Below are positions 1-8,388 of a stretch of 34,160 nucleotides of DNA, in pieces. The stretch's first letter is position 1. The number at the start of each line of letters is the position of its first letter. The DNA is from Candidatus Accumulibacter phosphatis (GTDB lineage: Bacteria > Pseudomonadota > Gammaproteobacteria > Burkholderiales > Rhodocyclaceae), in contig NZ_SPMY01000074.1 in NCBI RefSeq assembly GCF_012939955.1, forward strand, positions 1-34,160, written 5' to 3'. The notes beneath the pieces are model-generated. The model did no database searches. It was not told the origin of the DNA and worked only from the letters and a program-made list of their open reading frames with translations. The translations under genes were made by a program, and so were the position numbers.

Positions 1-250
1 GGGTCAGCAAGACGAGCGAGACGGAGTGAAGGCTATCACCTGCGCCGACAAAGCAAACATGGTGCGCGTCCGCTTCCCTACGACGGCATGACCCGTACAG
101 TTCGAAGGGACTCTCTCAGCCACACCCGAGCAGCGCGGCACCCCCAACGTGAGCACCCAAGTTACTGGAATCGCAGGACTTTAGCAAGAATATTGATATC
201 TTTCGGCGGCGCTCGCTGCTACGGAAAGGCACTCCGCGGACACCGTCTAT

Positions 251-634
251 TTGGCGATCGTCGGACAACTGTCGAGTCAATGGCGACGCACTGACCATCG
301 TAAGCTATGGATTTGGCACATCCTCAAGAACGCGGATCGGTACCGTCAGCCGGGCACGCCGATCACACTCACCCTGGAGAGCACGGAGACCACGGCGACG
401 GTGATCATTCACAATGTCGGCCAGCCGATTGCTGAGGATTTCCTGGACAAGATCTTCGAGTACGGCGTTTCCGAGCATGCGGAAGCCGGCGCCAACGGTA
501 ACCGCGGCCAAGGTCTCTTCGTCGCCAAGACGTACATGGCCAAGATGGGCGGGACAATCACCGTTCGCAACGTGGAAGATGGCGTGAGTTTCGTGCTGAC
601 ATTACAGCGGATGCGGGTTGGAGGGGCGCAGTAA
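251..634 (+). pseudogene. C-terminal fragment of a sensor histidine kinase (HATPase_c domain only)
   Basis: The frame encodes most of a GHKL ATP-binding domain, the part of a two-component kinase that binds ATP. An N-box-like ILKNADRY lies at about residues 25-32, a G1-like DKIFEYGVS near 66-74, and a glycine-rich G2 lid GNRGQGLFVAK near 82-92, followed by the usual GG-I-V ending. The HisKA/phosphoacceptor region and any sensor domain are missing. Kinase-like sequence begins only at about position 315, so the apparent ATG at 251 is probably not a native start and the gene looks cut by a rearrangement. No response regulator is next to it. Positions 1-250 hold nothing I recognise. The domain call is fairly firm; that it is a dead remnant is inferred. 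Confidence 0.6.
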
Positions 635-728
635 GGTCCCCCAACGGGTTCCAGGAAGACGATCGCGTGCTTCTGCCGGATACTACTGCAGCGCTAATAT
701 AGAGCCAAGAATCCAGCACCGGCCTTGA

Positions 729-755
729 CCGATCATTGCGGACGGCGATGATCGG
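729..755. promoter_or_regulatory. 27-bp inverted repeat, candidate operator of the CI-like gene
   Basis: Perfect 8-bp arms CCGATCAT and ATGATCGG are separated by 11 bp, about 130 bp upstream of the repressor start. The size and symmetry suit a dimeric helix-turn-helix repressor, so autoregulation is plausible. No convincing promoter boxes were identified around it. Confidence 0.35.
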
Positions 756-885
756 GGCGCTTGCGAGTGCATAATTCGTGAAAAGAAATGCAGGACACGA
801 ACAACCGGCGGCCCTCGCCTCGACTGTACCCGGGCCGGCCCTCTGGCTTCCCGGCCTCAAAAGCACCGGTTTTGAAAGGAGCGAC

Positions 886-1389
886 ATGAGCAAGACCACG
901 ATCGATGGAGAGCCACCGTCGGATGGAACGGCGTCTGAACAGGGCAACGACCGACTGTCAATCCCTGCAGTCGAATCGGGCGCGCTGGCAGCCCGTTTGA
1001 AGGTGCTCATCAGACCGGGGTCGGTTGCATCTTTTGCCAAGCGATGTGGCCTCGCGGAATCCGTCCTCCGGGCGTACATCAGCGATGGGCGAATGCCATC
1101 GCTGGACAAGTCTCTGGCCATTGCCACCGCCGGGAGCGTCACCCTTGACTGGCTCGCGACAGGACGCGGCCGACGCGCCACTGCCCAAATCCTCGCGGTT
1201 GACACCACGGCCTCTGGCAGCCCCGGCGATGCTGAAGAACTAGAAACCCCTACACTCGACACCGTCGTACTCGAAGGCATCCTGAAGGCCGTCCTCGAAG
1301 CCCAGGGCGATCGCGCGACACCGGAACACCTTGCCGCCTTGACCGTCGATCTGTATCAACGCGCCATGGTTCTTGACCAGCCGGAATAG
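886..1389 (+). CDS. CI-like helix-turn-helix regulator (phage repressor N-terminal type)
   Basis: A predicted DNA-binding regulator of 167 aa. The segment at about residues 27-90 has the look of a Cro/CI-family helix-turn-helix: an SVASFAKRCGL helix, a second helix beginning SVLRAYISDGR, then LDKSLAIATA and the typical ending LDWLATGRGR. The rest is a short acidic linker and a helical tail; there is no S24 LexA-type peptidase domain, so SOS self-cleavage is not expected. I chose ATG 886 because AAAGGAG lies just upstream and the in-frame ATG at 778 has no ribosome binding site. An inverted repeat at 729-755 may be its operator. Such orphan repressors are typical of prophage or integrative-element remnants. 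Target and role are unknown. Confidence 0.7.
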   Translation: MSKTTIDGEPPSDGTASEQGNDRLSIPAVESGALAARLKVLIRPGSVASFAKRCGLAESVLRAYISDGRMPSLDKSLAIATAGSVTLDWLATGRGRRATAQILAVDTTASGSPGDAEELETPTLDTVVLEGILKAVLEAQGDRATPEHLAALTVDLYQRAMVLDQPE

Positions 1390-1395
1390 ACGCCC

Positions 1396-1411
1396 CGGGC
1401 CTTTCGGCCCG
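1396..1411 (+). terminator. Short GC hairpin after the CI-like gene
   Basis: Stem CGGGCC/GGCCCG with loop TTTC starts 7 nt after the stop codon. No T-tract follows, so it is a weak intrinsic terminator at best, or an mRNA 3'-end stabiliser. Confidence 0.35.
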
Positions 1412-1549
1412 AGGTTATCCGCAACCCTCGCCCTTTCGCCGACCAGCGGAGTGTCTCCTCCCGCTTCCGGCAAGGGAAGGGTCATCGCCCCTCGACAGAA
1501 CGAACGCCGTTTGGCGTGACGAACACGACTCAAGCCTGCCGACGGGCAG

Positions 1550-1592
1550 CAGGCGATGGACCGCGACCCGTTCGTTCGCGATCCATCGCCTG
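1550..1592. terminator. Long inverted repeat between convergent genes
   Basis: 17-nt arms at 1550-1566 and 1576-1592 with one mismatch and a 9-nt loop. It lies between the plus-strand repressor gene and the minus-strand SH3/SPFH operon, where a bidirectional transcription barrier would be expected. There is no T-run on either side. Confidence 0.4.
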
Positions 1593-1650
1593 AAGGAGGA
1601 TGTCGAGGAAGACTCCCCGCAGCTTCCACGCGAGTCGCCTCCAGAAAACC

Positions 1651-3091
1651 TCAGCGAATGCTCACTGTCCCCGCCTTCCACGCTGGAGACTGCCTCCGGT
1701 AGAAGACAGACAGCGAAGAAGGTTTGTCGGCCCAGCGTTCGACCTCCAGGCTGGACAGGTTCAGCAACTCGAAGCTGATCTTGTAGCGGCCGTCCACCTT
1801 CGCCTCACGGGCGGCGAGCATCTTCGTGCGGCCCGGCACCCATCCGGCGAATTCGACGTAGCCAAGGTCGGGGGGTGTCGGTCGCCGGCGGTACGACATC
1901 GAGAATCCAACCCGTTGGTTCCTGGCGAAAGACCCACATCTCGCGCCAGGTGTCCAGCGGCTGCACAGCCAGGGTCAGGGCGCCCCCCTCGGGGTGAGTG
2001 ACGGCCGATGCCGACCAGACGATACCGTAGGTACAGCGCCTGAGAAGCGGGTTCTTCACGTCGTGTCGCGCATCGACCAGATGAACGCAGGTCTCGCCTG
2101 GTTCACCGGGAGTGGTGACGATCCCGAGACCGACCGGCGCCTTGATCGGCTCGAGCGGGAGCCCGGGCTCGGCGGCCCAGCGCGAAGCGCCCACACGAAT
2201 CGCGGCGTCGCTGTAGGTCGCGGCATCGCTTTCCGCCAACTCGTGTTGGTTGATCGCCGCCAGTTCGTCCACCGCGCGGTTACCTGCCTCGGCAACGGCC
2301 GCGGTGCCGAGTTCGGACCGTCTCGCCCGTTGCCAGGCGAGACTTGCCCACACCCCGGCCTTGCGCAGGTGCAGGCGGTTCTTGAGGACCTCCGGGAGCT
2401 GGGACGTGTCGATCCGGTCCAGCACTTCGGCCCGCCAGTTGTCGAGAGCGAACCGCTCGACCGGCGTCAGCCTCGGTGAAACGCAATCGTGACGAGTGAG
2501 CGCCAGAGCTGCCAGGGCTTTCTGCAGATCGCTCGCCGGCAGCGCGAGGACACGGCGGAAGGCGTCGCCGTCGTAGCAGAGCTGGACTTGATCGTCGCGC
2601 TCGACGCTGACCATGGTCACGCCGTAAGCGGCGGCGACTTCGAGATGTTCGCCAACGGCGCTGTCGGGTCTCTTTGCCCGGCGCGAGCTGGCGCTTCGGG
2701 CGAGACGTTCGGCGAAGGTGCCGAGCGCGTCGAACACTTCGCCATCGATGGCTTCCGCGGGTGCCGCCTTGAGATAGGCGGCCGCATAGCTGATGCCCAG
2801 GGCTTCCGCCCCGGGCGTGTCGCGCAGAAAACGGACCACGGCAAGCAGTTCGGGAGCGTTTTCCGGTTTCAGCGACTGCGGCCGAACCTGGCTCGCGCGG
2901 ACGTAGCCGGCACGTTCCCGGCGATGGTCGTAGACCTGCAGGTAGTCGCCCTTGGTGCCACGGATTTCCAGGCTGTCACCCTGCCACAAGACGGCATGCT
3001 GGGCGGCGCTTTCCCGCGGGGCGGCACGCAGGCCGGCCTGATCCTGGGTGACGATGGCGATGATGGTGAGTGCGGTGGCCAGCATGGTCAT
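1651..3091 (-). CDS. Exported SH3-domain protein, frameshifted near its C-terminus
   Basis: The N-terminus has a short hydrophobic segment (ATALTIIAIV) that could be a signal peptide or anchor. A bacterial SH3-like fold follows at about residues 33-72 (WQGDSLEIRG, GYVRASQVRP). The remainder is helical and unrecognised. The start codon overlaps the stop of the SPFH gene by 4 nt, so the two are translationally coupled and probably act together at the cell envelope. In the start frame the protein stops at 1805 (428 aa) with an arginine/proline-rich tail. A second frame, from about 1870 to 1651, gives a far more natural continuation (DLGYVEFAGWVPGRTK, then FELLNLSSLEVERW). The two join at a G6 run at 1870-1875; removing one base restores about 479 aa. 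This is real decay, slippage or a sequencing error. The function is unknown. Confidence 0.6.
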
Positions 3092-4371
3092 TGCCCTCCC
3101 TCGGAACTGTCTTCTGCGGCTCGACCGTCCGGCGCCTCATAGCGTCCTGACGGCGCAGGCGTCCCTCGACCGCTACCGAGCAAGGCGGCACCGATGAAGC
3201 CGCCATCGCGGGGCGGGGGCGCGATGATCACCGAAATCTTGTCGGAGAGCTTGTCGGCCATCGTCTTCTGGATCAGGAGCGGATGCTTGTCGATCAGCGC
3301 GCCGTCACGCGCCAGCTGCTCGCTGGCGACTTTTCCCATGCGCTCCTGCCGATATGCTTCGGCGTCGGCCAGCTGCCGGCGCGAATCGGCTTCGCCGGCC
3401 GCCTCGATGCGACGCGACTGGGCGGTGGCTTCGGCGCGCTTGATCCGGGTCACCTTCTCGGCCTCGGCCTCTAAGCCGCGTTGCTCGATCTGTTTCTGTT
3501 TGAAAGGCAGGACGTGTTTCATCGCTTCAGCCTGTGCCTTGGCGGCGATGACCTGCTCCTGGCCGGCGGCCTCGGCGGCGGTTTCCCGGCGAACCTTCTG
3601 GGCCAGGGCTTCGAGTTCGCTCTGCTTGACCTGCTTGTCTTTGAGTTCCAGCGTGTAGCGCATTTTTTCGCTGGCGAGCTCTTCGGCGAGCAGGGTTTCC
3701 ATGCCCGACCGGTAGTCGCGCGGCAGGTCCACCTTGCCCAGGGTCACCGACTCCAGAACAATCCCGTCAGCCGCCAGGCGGGGTTTCAGTTCGCGCTCGA
3801 TGGACTCCTGGATGTCCTGGCGTTTGCTCGAGAAAATCTCGCGCACGGTGTAGCGCGACAGGGTCTTGTAGAGCACACCCTGCACCACCGGCTCGACGAT
3901 CTCACCACTGACGTCCTCGGGCAGGTTCCTGGCCACGGCCACGATCTGTTTCGGGTCGAGCGCGTAGCGCACCGAGATGTCGATGCCCAGCGAGAGCCCC
4001 TCTACCGACTGGAAAGGCGCAGGGCCGTTGGCTTCGAGTCCATCGATCGGGCGATAGACCTGGTCGCGCAGCGAGAAGCGGCGCAGCTCGTGCAGATGGG
4101 GAATGACGACCGCGGCGCCTTCGTGCACTTCGACCGAATCGCCGGTGAGCTGATTGAGGCGGATGCCGACTTCCCCACGACCAATGCTCTGCACCGGGGG
4201 ATTCGTGTAGAGGGCGTAACCGCCGACGGTGAGCACACCGAGCGTGGTGAGGCCAACGGCGTGACGACGGATGGCGCTGCCGCAGCGGACAGCCAGCGAA
4301 CCGACACCCGTAGCCGCGCTACCCAGCGCGTTGCGAACGTGTTGGGCAATCTTTGTGAGCTGTTCCGACAT
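3088..4371 (-). CDS. SPFH/band-7 (prohibitin-like) membrane protein
   Basis: A predicted membrane-anchored scaffold of the stomatin/prohibitin/flotillin/HflK superfamily (427 aa). A hydrophobic segment at about residues 40-57 (LTTLGVLTVGGYALY) is followed directly by a band-7 domain, including an NPPVQSIGRGEVGIRL entry strand and a conserved prohibitin-like stretch VTLGKVDLPRDY. A long Ala/Glu/Lys/Arg-rich coiled coil (about 250-370) follows, then a glycine/proline-rich tail. I chose ATG 4371 because GGGGAG lies 7 nt upstream; the longer frame from 4470 has no such site. The SH3-domain gene downstream overlaps its stop. Family members oligomerise into rings at membranes and chaperone proteases or partners; which one applies here is unknown. 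Confidence 0.85.
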   Translation of the reverse strand: MSEQLTKIAQHVRNALGSAATGVGSLAVRCGSAIRRHAVGLTTLGVLTVGGYALYTNPPVQSIGRGEVGIRLNQLTGDSVEVHEGAAVVIPHLHELRRFSLRDQVYRPIDGLEANGPAPFQSVEGLSLGIDISVRYALDPKQIVAVARNLPEDVSGEIVEPVVQGVLYKTLSRYTVREIFSSKRQDIQESIERELKPRLAADGIVLESVTLGKVDLPRDYRSGMETLLAEELASEKMRYTLELKDKQVKQSELEALAQKVRRETAAEAAGQEQVIAAKAQAEAMKHVLPFKQKQIEQRGLEAEAEKVTRIKRAEATAQSRRIEAAGEADSRRQLADAEAYRQERMGKVASEQLARDGALIDKHPLLIQKTMADKLSDKISVIIAPPPRDGGFIGAALLGSGRGTPAPSGRYEAPDGRAAEDSSEGGQ

Positions 4372-4878
4372 GATGTTTCTCCCCACAGCATGATCTTCGA
4401 TGAAAGGGACGAGAGCCCCGCCGCGGGGTCGGGAAGATCGGTCCGCACCCCGGTTCGGCATGGAATCCATGGTCGTCCAAGTGCTGCGGAGGGTTCAAAG
4501 GCGACGCGGGGGCAGTTTCGTCACGGGCCGGCGGCTTTTCTACCGGGAGGTCGTCATTTCTTCAGGGGTGTGAACAAATCTTCACAACCTGGCCGTGAAC
4601 GTGCCCGTCAAGCGGGGGGATCTGCGACGTGTGCAGGCGGCTGGCCGCTGAAGAGCCCTTCCCTTCCTCGGCGAAATGCGTCCTCCGTGGTCGCTTTTCG
4701 AATGCCGCTGGGCCGACCGTTTCCATAGCATCAGGTGCACTGGCGGCGCACTGAACGCGCGAAGGAACGTTGAACGCTCCTCTTGTGTGCCTGCAGGTTT
4801 CCTGCAGTACGTCTGCCAGGCTTCGCTGCCCACTTCCGGGCGCGCTGGTCAATGACGTGACCCAGGAGAAAACCTGAC
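4372..4878. promoter_or_regulatory. Divergent control region, possible parC-like site
   Basis: About 500 bp between the SPFH operon and the plus-strand parM-like gene, with no credible gene. It holds a dyad TGTGAA-N6-TTCACA at 4569-4586, a perfect dyad CTGCAGG-TTT-CCTGCAG at 4791-4807, and three GAACG pentamers at 4753, 4765 and 4772. Type II partition loci usually keep the centromere upstream of parM as repeats bound by ParR; these short repeats are only weak candidates. AGGAG at 4864-4868 serves parM. Confidence 0.35.
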
Positions 4879-5853
4879 ATGACAGTTCTCGGAATCGATA
4901 TCGGCTATTCCAACCTCAAGTTGGCCTGCGGTGACCCCGGCGGCGAACCCCGGGTTCTGCTGCGACCCGCTGGCGCTGCGCCGGCCGACCGGCTCGGAGA
5001 AAAGATTGCCAGCAACGGCGAGGAAGATTTCTTGCGCGTGCTGGTCAACGGGGAACCGTTTGTCGCCGGTCTATCGCCGGATCGCGCCGAGCTATGGAGT
5101 CGCGAGTTGCACGAGGACTACCCGTCGACGGCCTCTTATCGCGCCCTCTTCCATGCCGCGCTTCTGCTCGCCGAGCGTGACGAGATCAATCGCGTCGTCA
5201 CCGGGCTTCCGGTCACTCAATATCTCAACCCCGAGTTGCGCGAGCGCTTGGCCGGGCAGATGCGGGGAGAGCACGAAATCACGCCGCGGCGGAAGATCAC
5301 GGTGAACCAGGTCAAGGTCGTCCCGCAACCCGTGGGAGGCTTCGTCGACTACGTCTGGGGATTGCCGGATGCCTCGGAAATCGAGGATAGCCGGGTGCTA
5401 GTCGTTGACCCCGGATTTTTCTCGGTCGACTGGGTTCTGATCAGTAACGGCGAGCTGCGGCGCCAGTCGTGTGGCACGAGCCTGGAGGCGTCTTCGGTGA
5501 TCCTCGACGAAGCCGTTCGCCTGATCGCGCAGGATTTTGGGGGCAACGTCGGCAGAGAACGTCTGGAGCACACGCTCCGCAAAGGACACGCGCAGGTCCG
5601 CCTTCTCGGCGAGCGGGTCGAAGTCGCGCCCTACCTGAAGAAGGCTGCCGACAAGGTCGGGCCGATCGTCACCACCCGCTTGCGAGAATCCCTGCGGAAG
5701 GAGAACGCGAGCGCTGACCTGGTGCTGCTGGTAGGCGGCGGCGCGGGGTTCTTTGAGGAGGCGATCAAGGACGCGTTCCCGCAGCTCAAGGTGTCGACGC
5801 CGGAGGCGCCGGTTTTTGCGAACGTGCGCGGGTTCTGGCGGATGGGCGCTTGA
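4879..5853 (+). CDS. parM: ParM/StbA-type actin-like partition ATPase
   Basis: A predicted bacterial actin that polymerises to push plasmid copies apart (type II partition). The 324 aa carry the actin-fold landmarks: phosphate-1 loop GIDIGYSNLK at residues 5-14, phosphate-2 loop VVDPGFFSVDW near 175-185, and the adenosine motif LLVGGGAGFFEEA near 283-295. The length matches ParM/StbA/Alp relatives and the actin-like component (protein D) of PRTRC-type elements. The start has AGGAG at 4864-4868. A small gene begins 1 nt after the stop, the usual place for the ParR adaptor. The presence of parMR suggests plasmid or integrative-element backbone. The family call is strong; assignment to a named subfamily is not possible by eye. 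Confidence 0.85.
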   Translation: MTVLGIDIGYSNLKLACGDPGGEPRVLLRPAGAAPADRLGEKIASNGEEDFLRVLVNGEPFVAGLSPDRAELWSRELHEDYPSTASYRALFHAALLLAERDEINRVVTGLPVTQYLNPELRERLAGQMRGEHEITPRRKITVNQVKVVPQPVGGFVDYVWGLPDASEIEDSRVLVVDPGFFSVDWVLISNGELRRQSCGTSLEASSVILDEAVRLIAQDFGGNVGRERLEHTLRKGHAQVRLLGERVEVAPYLKKAADKVGPIVTTRLRESLRKENASADLVLLVGGGAGFFEEAIKDAFPQLKVSTPEAPVFANVRGFWRMGA

Positions 5854-5854
5854 G

Positions 5855-6109
5855 ATGTCGTCGCTGCGCATTGTGGTGAAGATTCCGACGGGCACCTACC
5901 CGGAGTTGCTTGCCGATCTTGGTACCGTCGCGATACGAGAGCGGGCAGAACGGCTCAGAGTGCTGGCCATGATCGGCTTGAGGGACTTGCGTCAGGGTTC
6001 GTCACGAGGTCAGGCTCCGGCGAACTTGCAGCATCCGATGGAGGGAGAGGCAGCCGATGGGAAGCAGTCGGCGAATACGATCATTCGGAAACTGGCTGAG
6101 GGGCTGTAA
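5855..6109 (+). CDS. Small ParR-like partner of the actin-like protein
   Basis: An 84-aa basic protein whose ATG lies 1 nt after the parM stop, so it is certainly co-transcribed and probably coupled. The N-terminus has a possible strand (SLRIVVKIP) followed by helices (RERAERLRVLAMIGL), reminiscent of the ribbon-helix-helix DNA-binding fold of ParR adaptors, which bind the centromere and cap ParM filaments. The C-terminal half is polar and probably disordered until a last helix (NTIIRKLAEGL). ParR proteins diverge too fast for a confident match; the assignment rests mainly on position, size and charge. Confidence 0.55.
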   Translation: MSSLRIVVKIPTGTYPELLADLGTVAIRERAERLRVLAMIGLRDLRQGSSRGQAPANLQHPMEGEAADGKQSANTIIRKLAEGL

Positions 6110-6342
6110 CCCCGAGCAGCACGAGCGTTCCGGTGCGATGAGCAGCCCCGAGAAAAGCTCGGTTTGCCGCCGACGCCCGACCGACCCTGTGGTCCCGCAA
6201 GCCTGCGAGCACCCGAAAAGAACGTTGTGCGCGCCTCGCAACCGAGCCGACGCGCGGTCTAATTGGTTGCTGGCAACGCCTAATTCTTGGGCGGCGGAGC
6301 GTTTCGCTTGGCGGAGGCCGGGCCAAGGCAGCTATCCGCGGT

Positions 6343-6362
6343 TTATCCACCGCTTACCCACA
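6343..6362 (+). other. Two DnaA-box-like 9-mers, 11 bp apart
   Basis: TTATCCACC and TTACCCACA each differ by one base from the DnaA consensus TTATCCACA. They are in the same orientation, with starts 11 bp apart (about one helical turn). Tandem boxes next to a partition locus suggest an origin, but two imperfect matches are modest evidence and no AT-rich unwinding region or initiator gene is visible. Confidence 0.35.
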
Positions 6363-6629
6363 GCGTTACCAGCAGGTTCTGGGGACAGAAGCCAACGGTC
6401 CCGATTTTGCGCAACAAGAACTCTAGCGGACGTTCGCGGCTTGACTGGGTGGGCCCTTCCCTGGCGTTGCGCTTTTCCGCAAGATGCCCTTAACGATCAT
6501 TGCAGAGCCGGCAGCCACCCCGTATCATGAAACATATTGAAGCGCGGTCTGCTCGTCGACCAAAGTTAGAGGCACCAGGGGTGGTGCTTGACAGAGGCAT
6601 CAGAGTGGGTCCGCCCGGCTCTTTTCCTG

Positions 6630-6663
6630 GCATCGCGACGTCATCGTCGGCGATGCTTTTTTT
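6630..6663 (+). terminator. Rho-independent terminator
   Basis: GCATCGC pairs with GCGATGC and GACG with CGTC around a TCAT loop (one bulged G), followed directly by seven T (6657-6663). This is a textbook plus-strand terminator, implying transcription through 6110-6630. A second hairpin, GCACCA-GGGG-TGGTGC, lies just upstream at 6572-6587. Confidence 0.7.
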
Positions 6664-7114
6664 GCGCCCCAAGATTGCGTTGTTTCACATTAACGGACAA
6701 GAACGACGAGAACGAGGTTCGAGATGTCGCATGCAAAGCCCACTTCCCGGGTGAGGGAACGGCCTGGCGCAGGGCTCTGCGGCAATCGAGCGAATCGCCT
6801 TGAGCGCTTTTCAGCGGGAAGCCCCCGACCACCTGCCAAGCTTGGTACGTCAAACGATGGCGCACCCGTTTTTCGATCGCCAGAAAACGAGCAATCGCCA
6901 CGCGCTGGTAACTCGCTTGGCCTTCGTCGAAGACTCCATGGGGTCGCTTCCCGGGCGACTTCTCCAACGACCGGAAGAACTTCAGCTTCTCCGTCCCGCT
7001 GAAGACGCTTCTCCTGGTATCGACTGTCGCGGCTGACAAAAAGACTTGACCTCACCGCTACCGCTACACGCGAGACCTTTACTGAAAGCGTCTTTCTTCC
7101 CAGGAGTGCCAGCG

Positions 7115-7569
7115 ATGAAGATGCACATGCAGAGTTTTGGCGAGATCGAGGTTGAGGGCGCGCGTTACGTCTACGATGTCGTCATCGAACAGGGACGTAT
7201 CCGAAAGCGGGCGAAGGGGCCCTCGAAGACCTATCACGCAGCGTATGGACTTACACCCTTTCCGCCGAAGAAGCCATCCCTTGGCACCGGAAACGACTGT
7301 ACATTGGAACGGGGATGTACGGCGCGTTGCCCATCATGCCCGCTGTCTCTGACGCCGGCGAGGAGAAGGGCATCGAGGTGGTCGCGCTGCCAACCGGGGA
7401 AGTGTGCGGCAAGCTGGAGCGGCTGAAAGCGGACGACATCAATGCTGTCCTGCACGGGACCTGTCTTGCGGGGAAACAGCCAGCACATCTGACCTTGAGA
7501 GATTTGATGCAGCAATTTCCGGTGGAGTGGGCGAGGCAGAGGTTGCAGTTCGGGAGCAATGGTGGCTGA
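7115..7569 (+). pseudogene. Mth938/NDUFAF3-like domain protein, frameshifted
   Basis: The N-terminal part in frame from ATG 7115 (AGGAG at 7102-7106) reads FGEIEVEGARYVYDVVIEQG and continues to YGLTP, the start of the small Mth938-like fold. Downstream of a CCCTTT tract at 7256-7261 the expected family sequence continues in another frame: a shared IPWHRKRLYIGTGMYGALP core, then GIEVVALPT. Adding one base near 7261 restores a continuous protein of about 151 aa. The family has no firmly established biochemical role in bacteria; the eukaryotic relative NDUFAF3 is a complex I assembly factor. Because both halves are well conserved, a recent mutation or a sequencing error is likelier than old decay. 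Confidence 0.7.
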
Positions 7570-7636
7570 TCTTGGCTGGGTGATGCTTCTGGCTTCTGAT
7601 TTCAAACTGTCCTATTCTCGCAGTTAACGACCCTAT

Positions 7637-7656
7637 CCTCTTCTGCCGAGAAGAGG
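7637..7656. repeat. Perfect 8-bp hairpin
   Basis: CCTCTTCT-GCCG-AGAAGAGG in the 150-bp gap between the Mth938-like and dehydrogenase genes. No T-tract follows, so it may be an operator or an RNA structure in the leader of the dehydrogenase gene. Confidence 0.35.
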
Positions 7657-7722
7657 TGCCAGGGCTGCAAGCGAGGGCCGCCTACCGGCCGGGTTCGAGG
7701 CGGATCGAAGAGGAGGAACGGT

Positions 7723-8388
7723 ATGGGTGTTTCAGTCGTCACAGGTGCAAATCGTGGGATCGGTCTCGAACTCGCACGGCAGCTCAATGCACGCGGAGCG
7801 ATCGTGGTTGCGGTGTGTCGCAAGAGCTCGCCGGAGCTCGACGCGCTCGGAGTGCGTGTCGAATGCGAGATTGACGTCACTGAGCCTGCAGCGTTGTCAA
7901 AGCTCGCCGAACGCCTCGCACACGACGACATTGACCTCTTCTTGGTCCAGAACGCGGGCCTGCTCGTTGGCGACTCGCTCGAAGATGTTGATCTCGACGC
8001 GGTGCGCGCGCAGTTCGAACTCAACGCCATCGCGCCGCTCTTTCTCACGCGGGCTCTCGCCTCGCGCCTTCATCCAGGCTCGAAGGTCGCGCTCATCACC
8101 AGTCGCATGGGCTCCATCAGCGACAACACCTCCGGGCGCTACTACGGCTACCGTATGAGCAAGGCGGCGCTTAATGCGGCCGGCGTCTCCCTGGCGCACG
8201 ACCTCAAACCCCGAGGGGTCGCTGTAGTCATATTGCATCCGGGCGCGGTGCGCACCGAGATGACCGGCGGCCAGGGCATGATCGAGACGGACGAGTCTGT
8301 TCGCGGGCTCGTGCAGCGCATCGACGAGCTCGAACTCGAGACCACCGGACGATTCCTGCACCAGAATGGCGAAATCCTGCCGTGGTAA
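7723..8388 (+). CDS. Short-chain dehydrogenase/reductase (SDR)
   Basis: A complete classical SDR of 221 aa, a soluble NAD(P)-dependent oxidoreductase. Visible motifs are the Rossmann glycine motif TGANRGIG at residues 7-14, NAG at 77-79, a catalytic serine in the LITSRMGS segment (about 127-131), the YxxxK pair Y143 and K147 within YRMSK, and the HPGAVRTEM segment at 172-180 that follows the active site. The start is supported by AGGAGG at 7711-7716, 6 nt upstream. It is at the short end of the family, resembling the C-factor/sniffer-like group. The substrate cannot be told. It seems monocistronic, with a hairpin at 7637-7656 upstream. Confidence 0.85.
   Translation: MGVSVVTGANRGIGLELARQLNARGAIVVAVCRKSSPELDALGVRVECEIDVTEPAALSKLAERLAHDDIDLFLVQNAGLLVGDSLEDVDLDAVRAQFELNAIAPLFLTRALASRLHPGSKVALITSRMGSISDNTSGRYYGYRMSKAALNAAGVSLAHDLKPRGVAVVILHPGAVRTEMTGGQGMIETDESVRGLVQRIDELELETTGRFLHQNGEILPW

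Larger units (their letters stand above)
6110..7114. other. 1-kb stretch without a convincing gene
   Basis: Frames here have no recognisable domains and implausible composition (Arg/Ser/Pro-rich). One minus-strand frame, 7039-6641 (132 aa), looks somewhat more protein-like but I cannot assign it. The stretch holds two DnaA-box-like 9-mers (6343-6362), a hairpin at 6572-6587 and a strong intrinsic terminator at 6630-6663. Lying just after parMR, it could be what remains of a plasmid replication region or carry a small RNA. No rep gene is seen. Confidence 0.4.

Noticed and set aside
558-1280. 240-aa minus-strand open frame opposite the CI-like gene
   Set aside because: Ser/Pro/Arg-rich shadow of the plus-strand gene in GC-rich DNA, with no domain.
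3481-4728. 415-aa plus-strand frame opposite the SPFH gene
   Set aside because: Antisense shadow of a well-supported band-7 coding sequence.
6057-6530. 157-aa plus-strand frame after parMR
   Set aside because: Composition is implausible and no motif is recognisable; the DnaA-like boxes lie inside it.
6641-7039. 132-aa minus-strand frame
   Set aside because: Somewhat protein-like but with no recognisable domain or ribosome binding site, and it runs into the plus-strand terminator; left unassigned.
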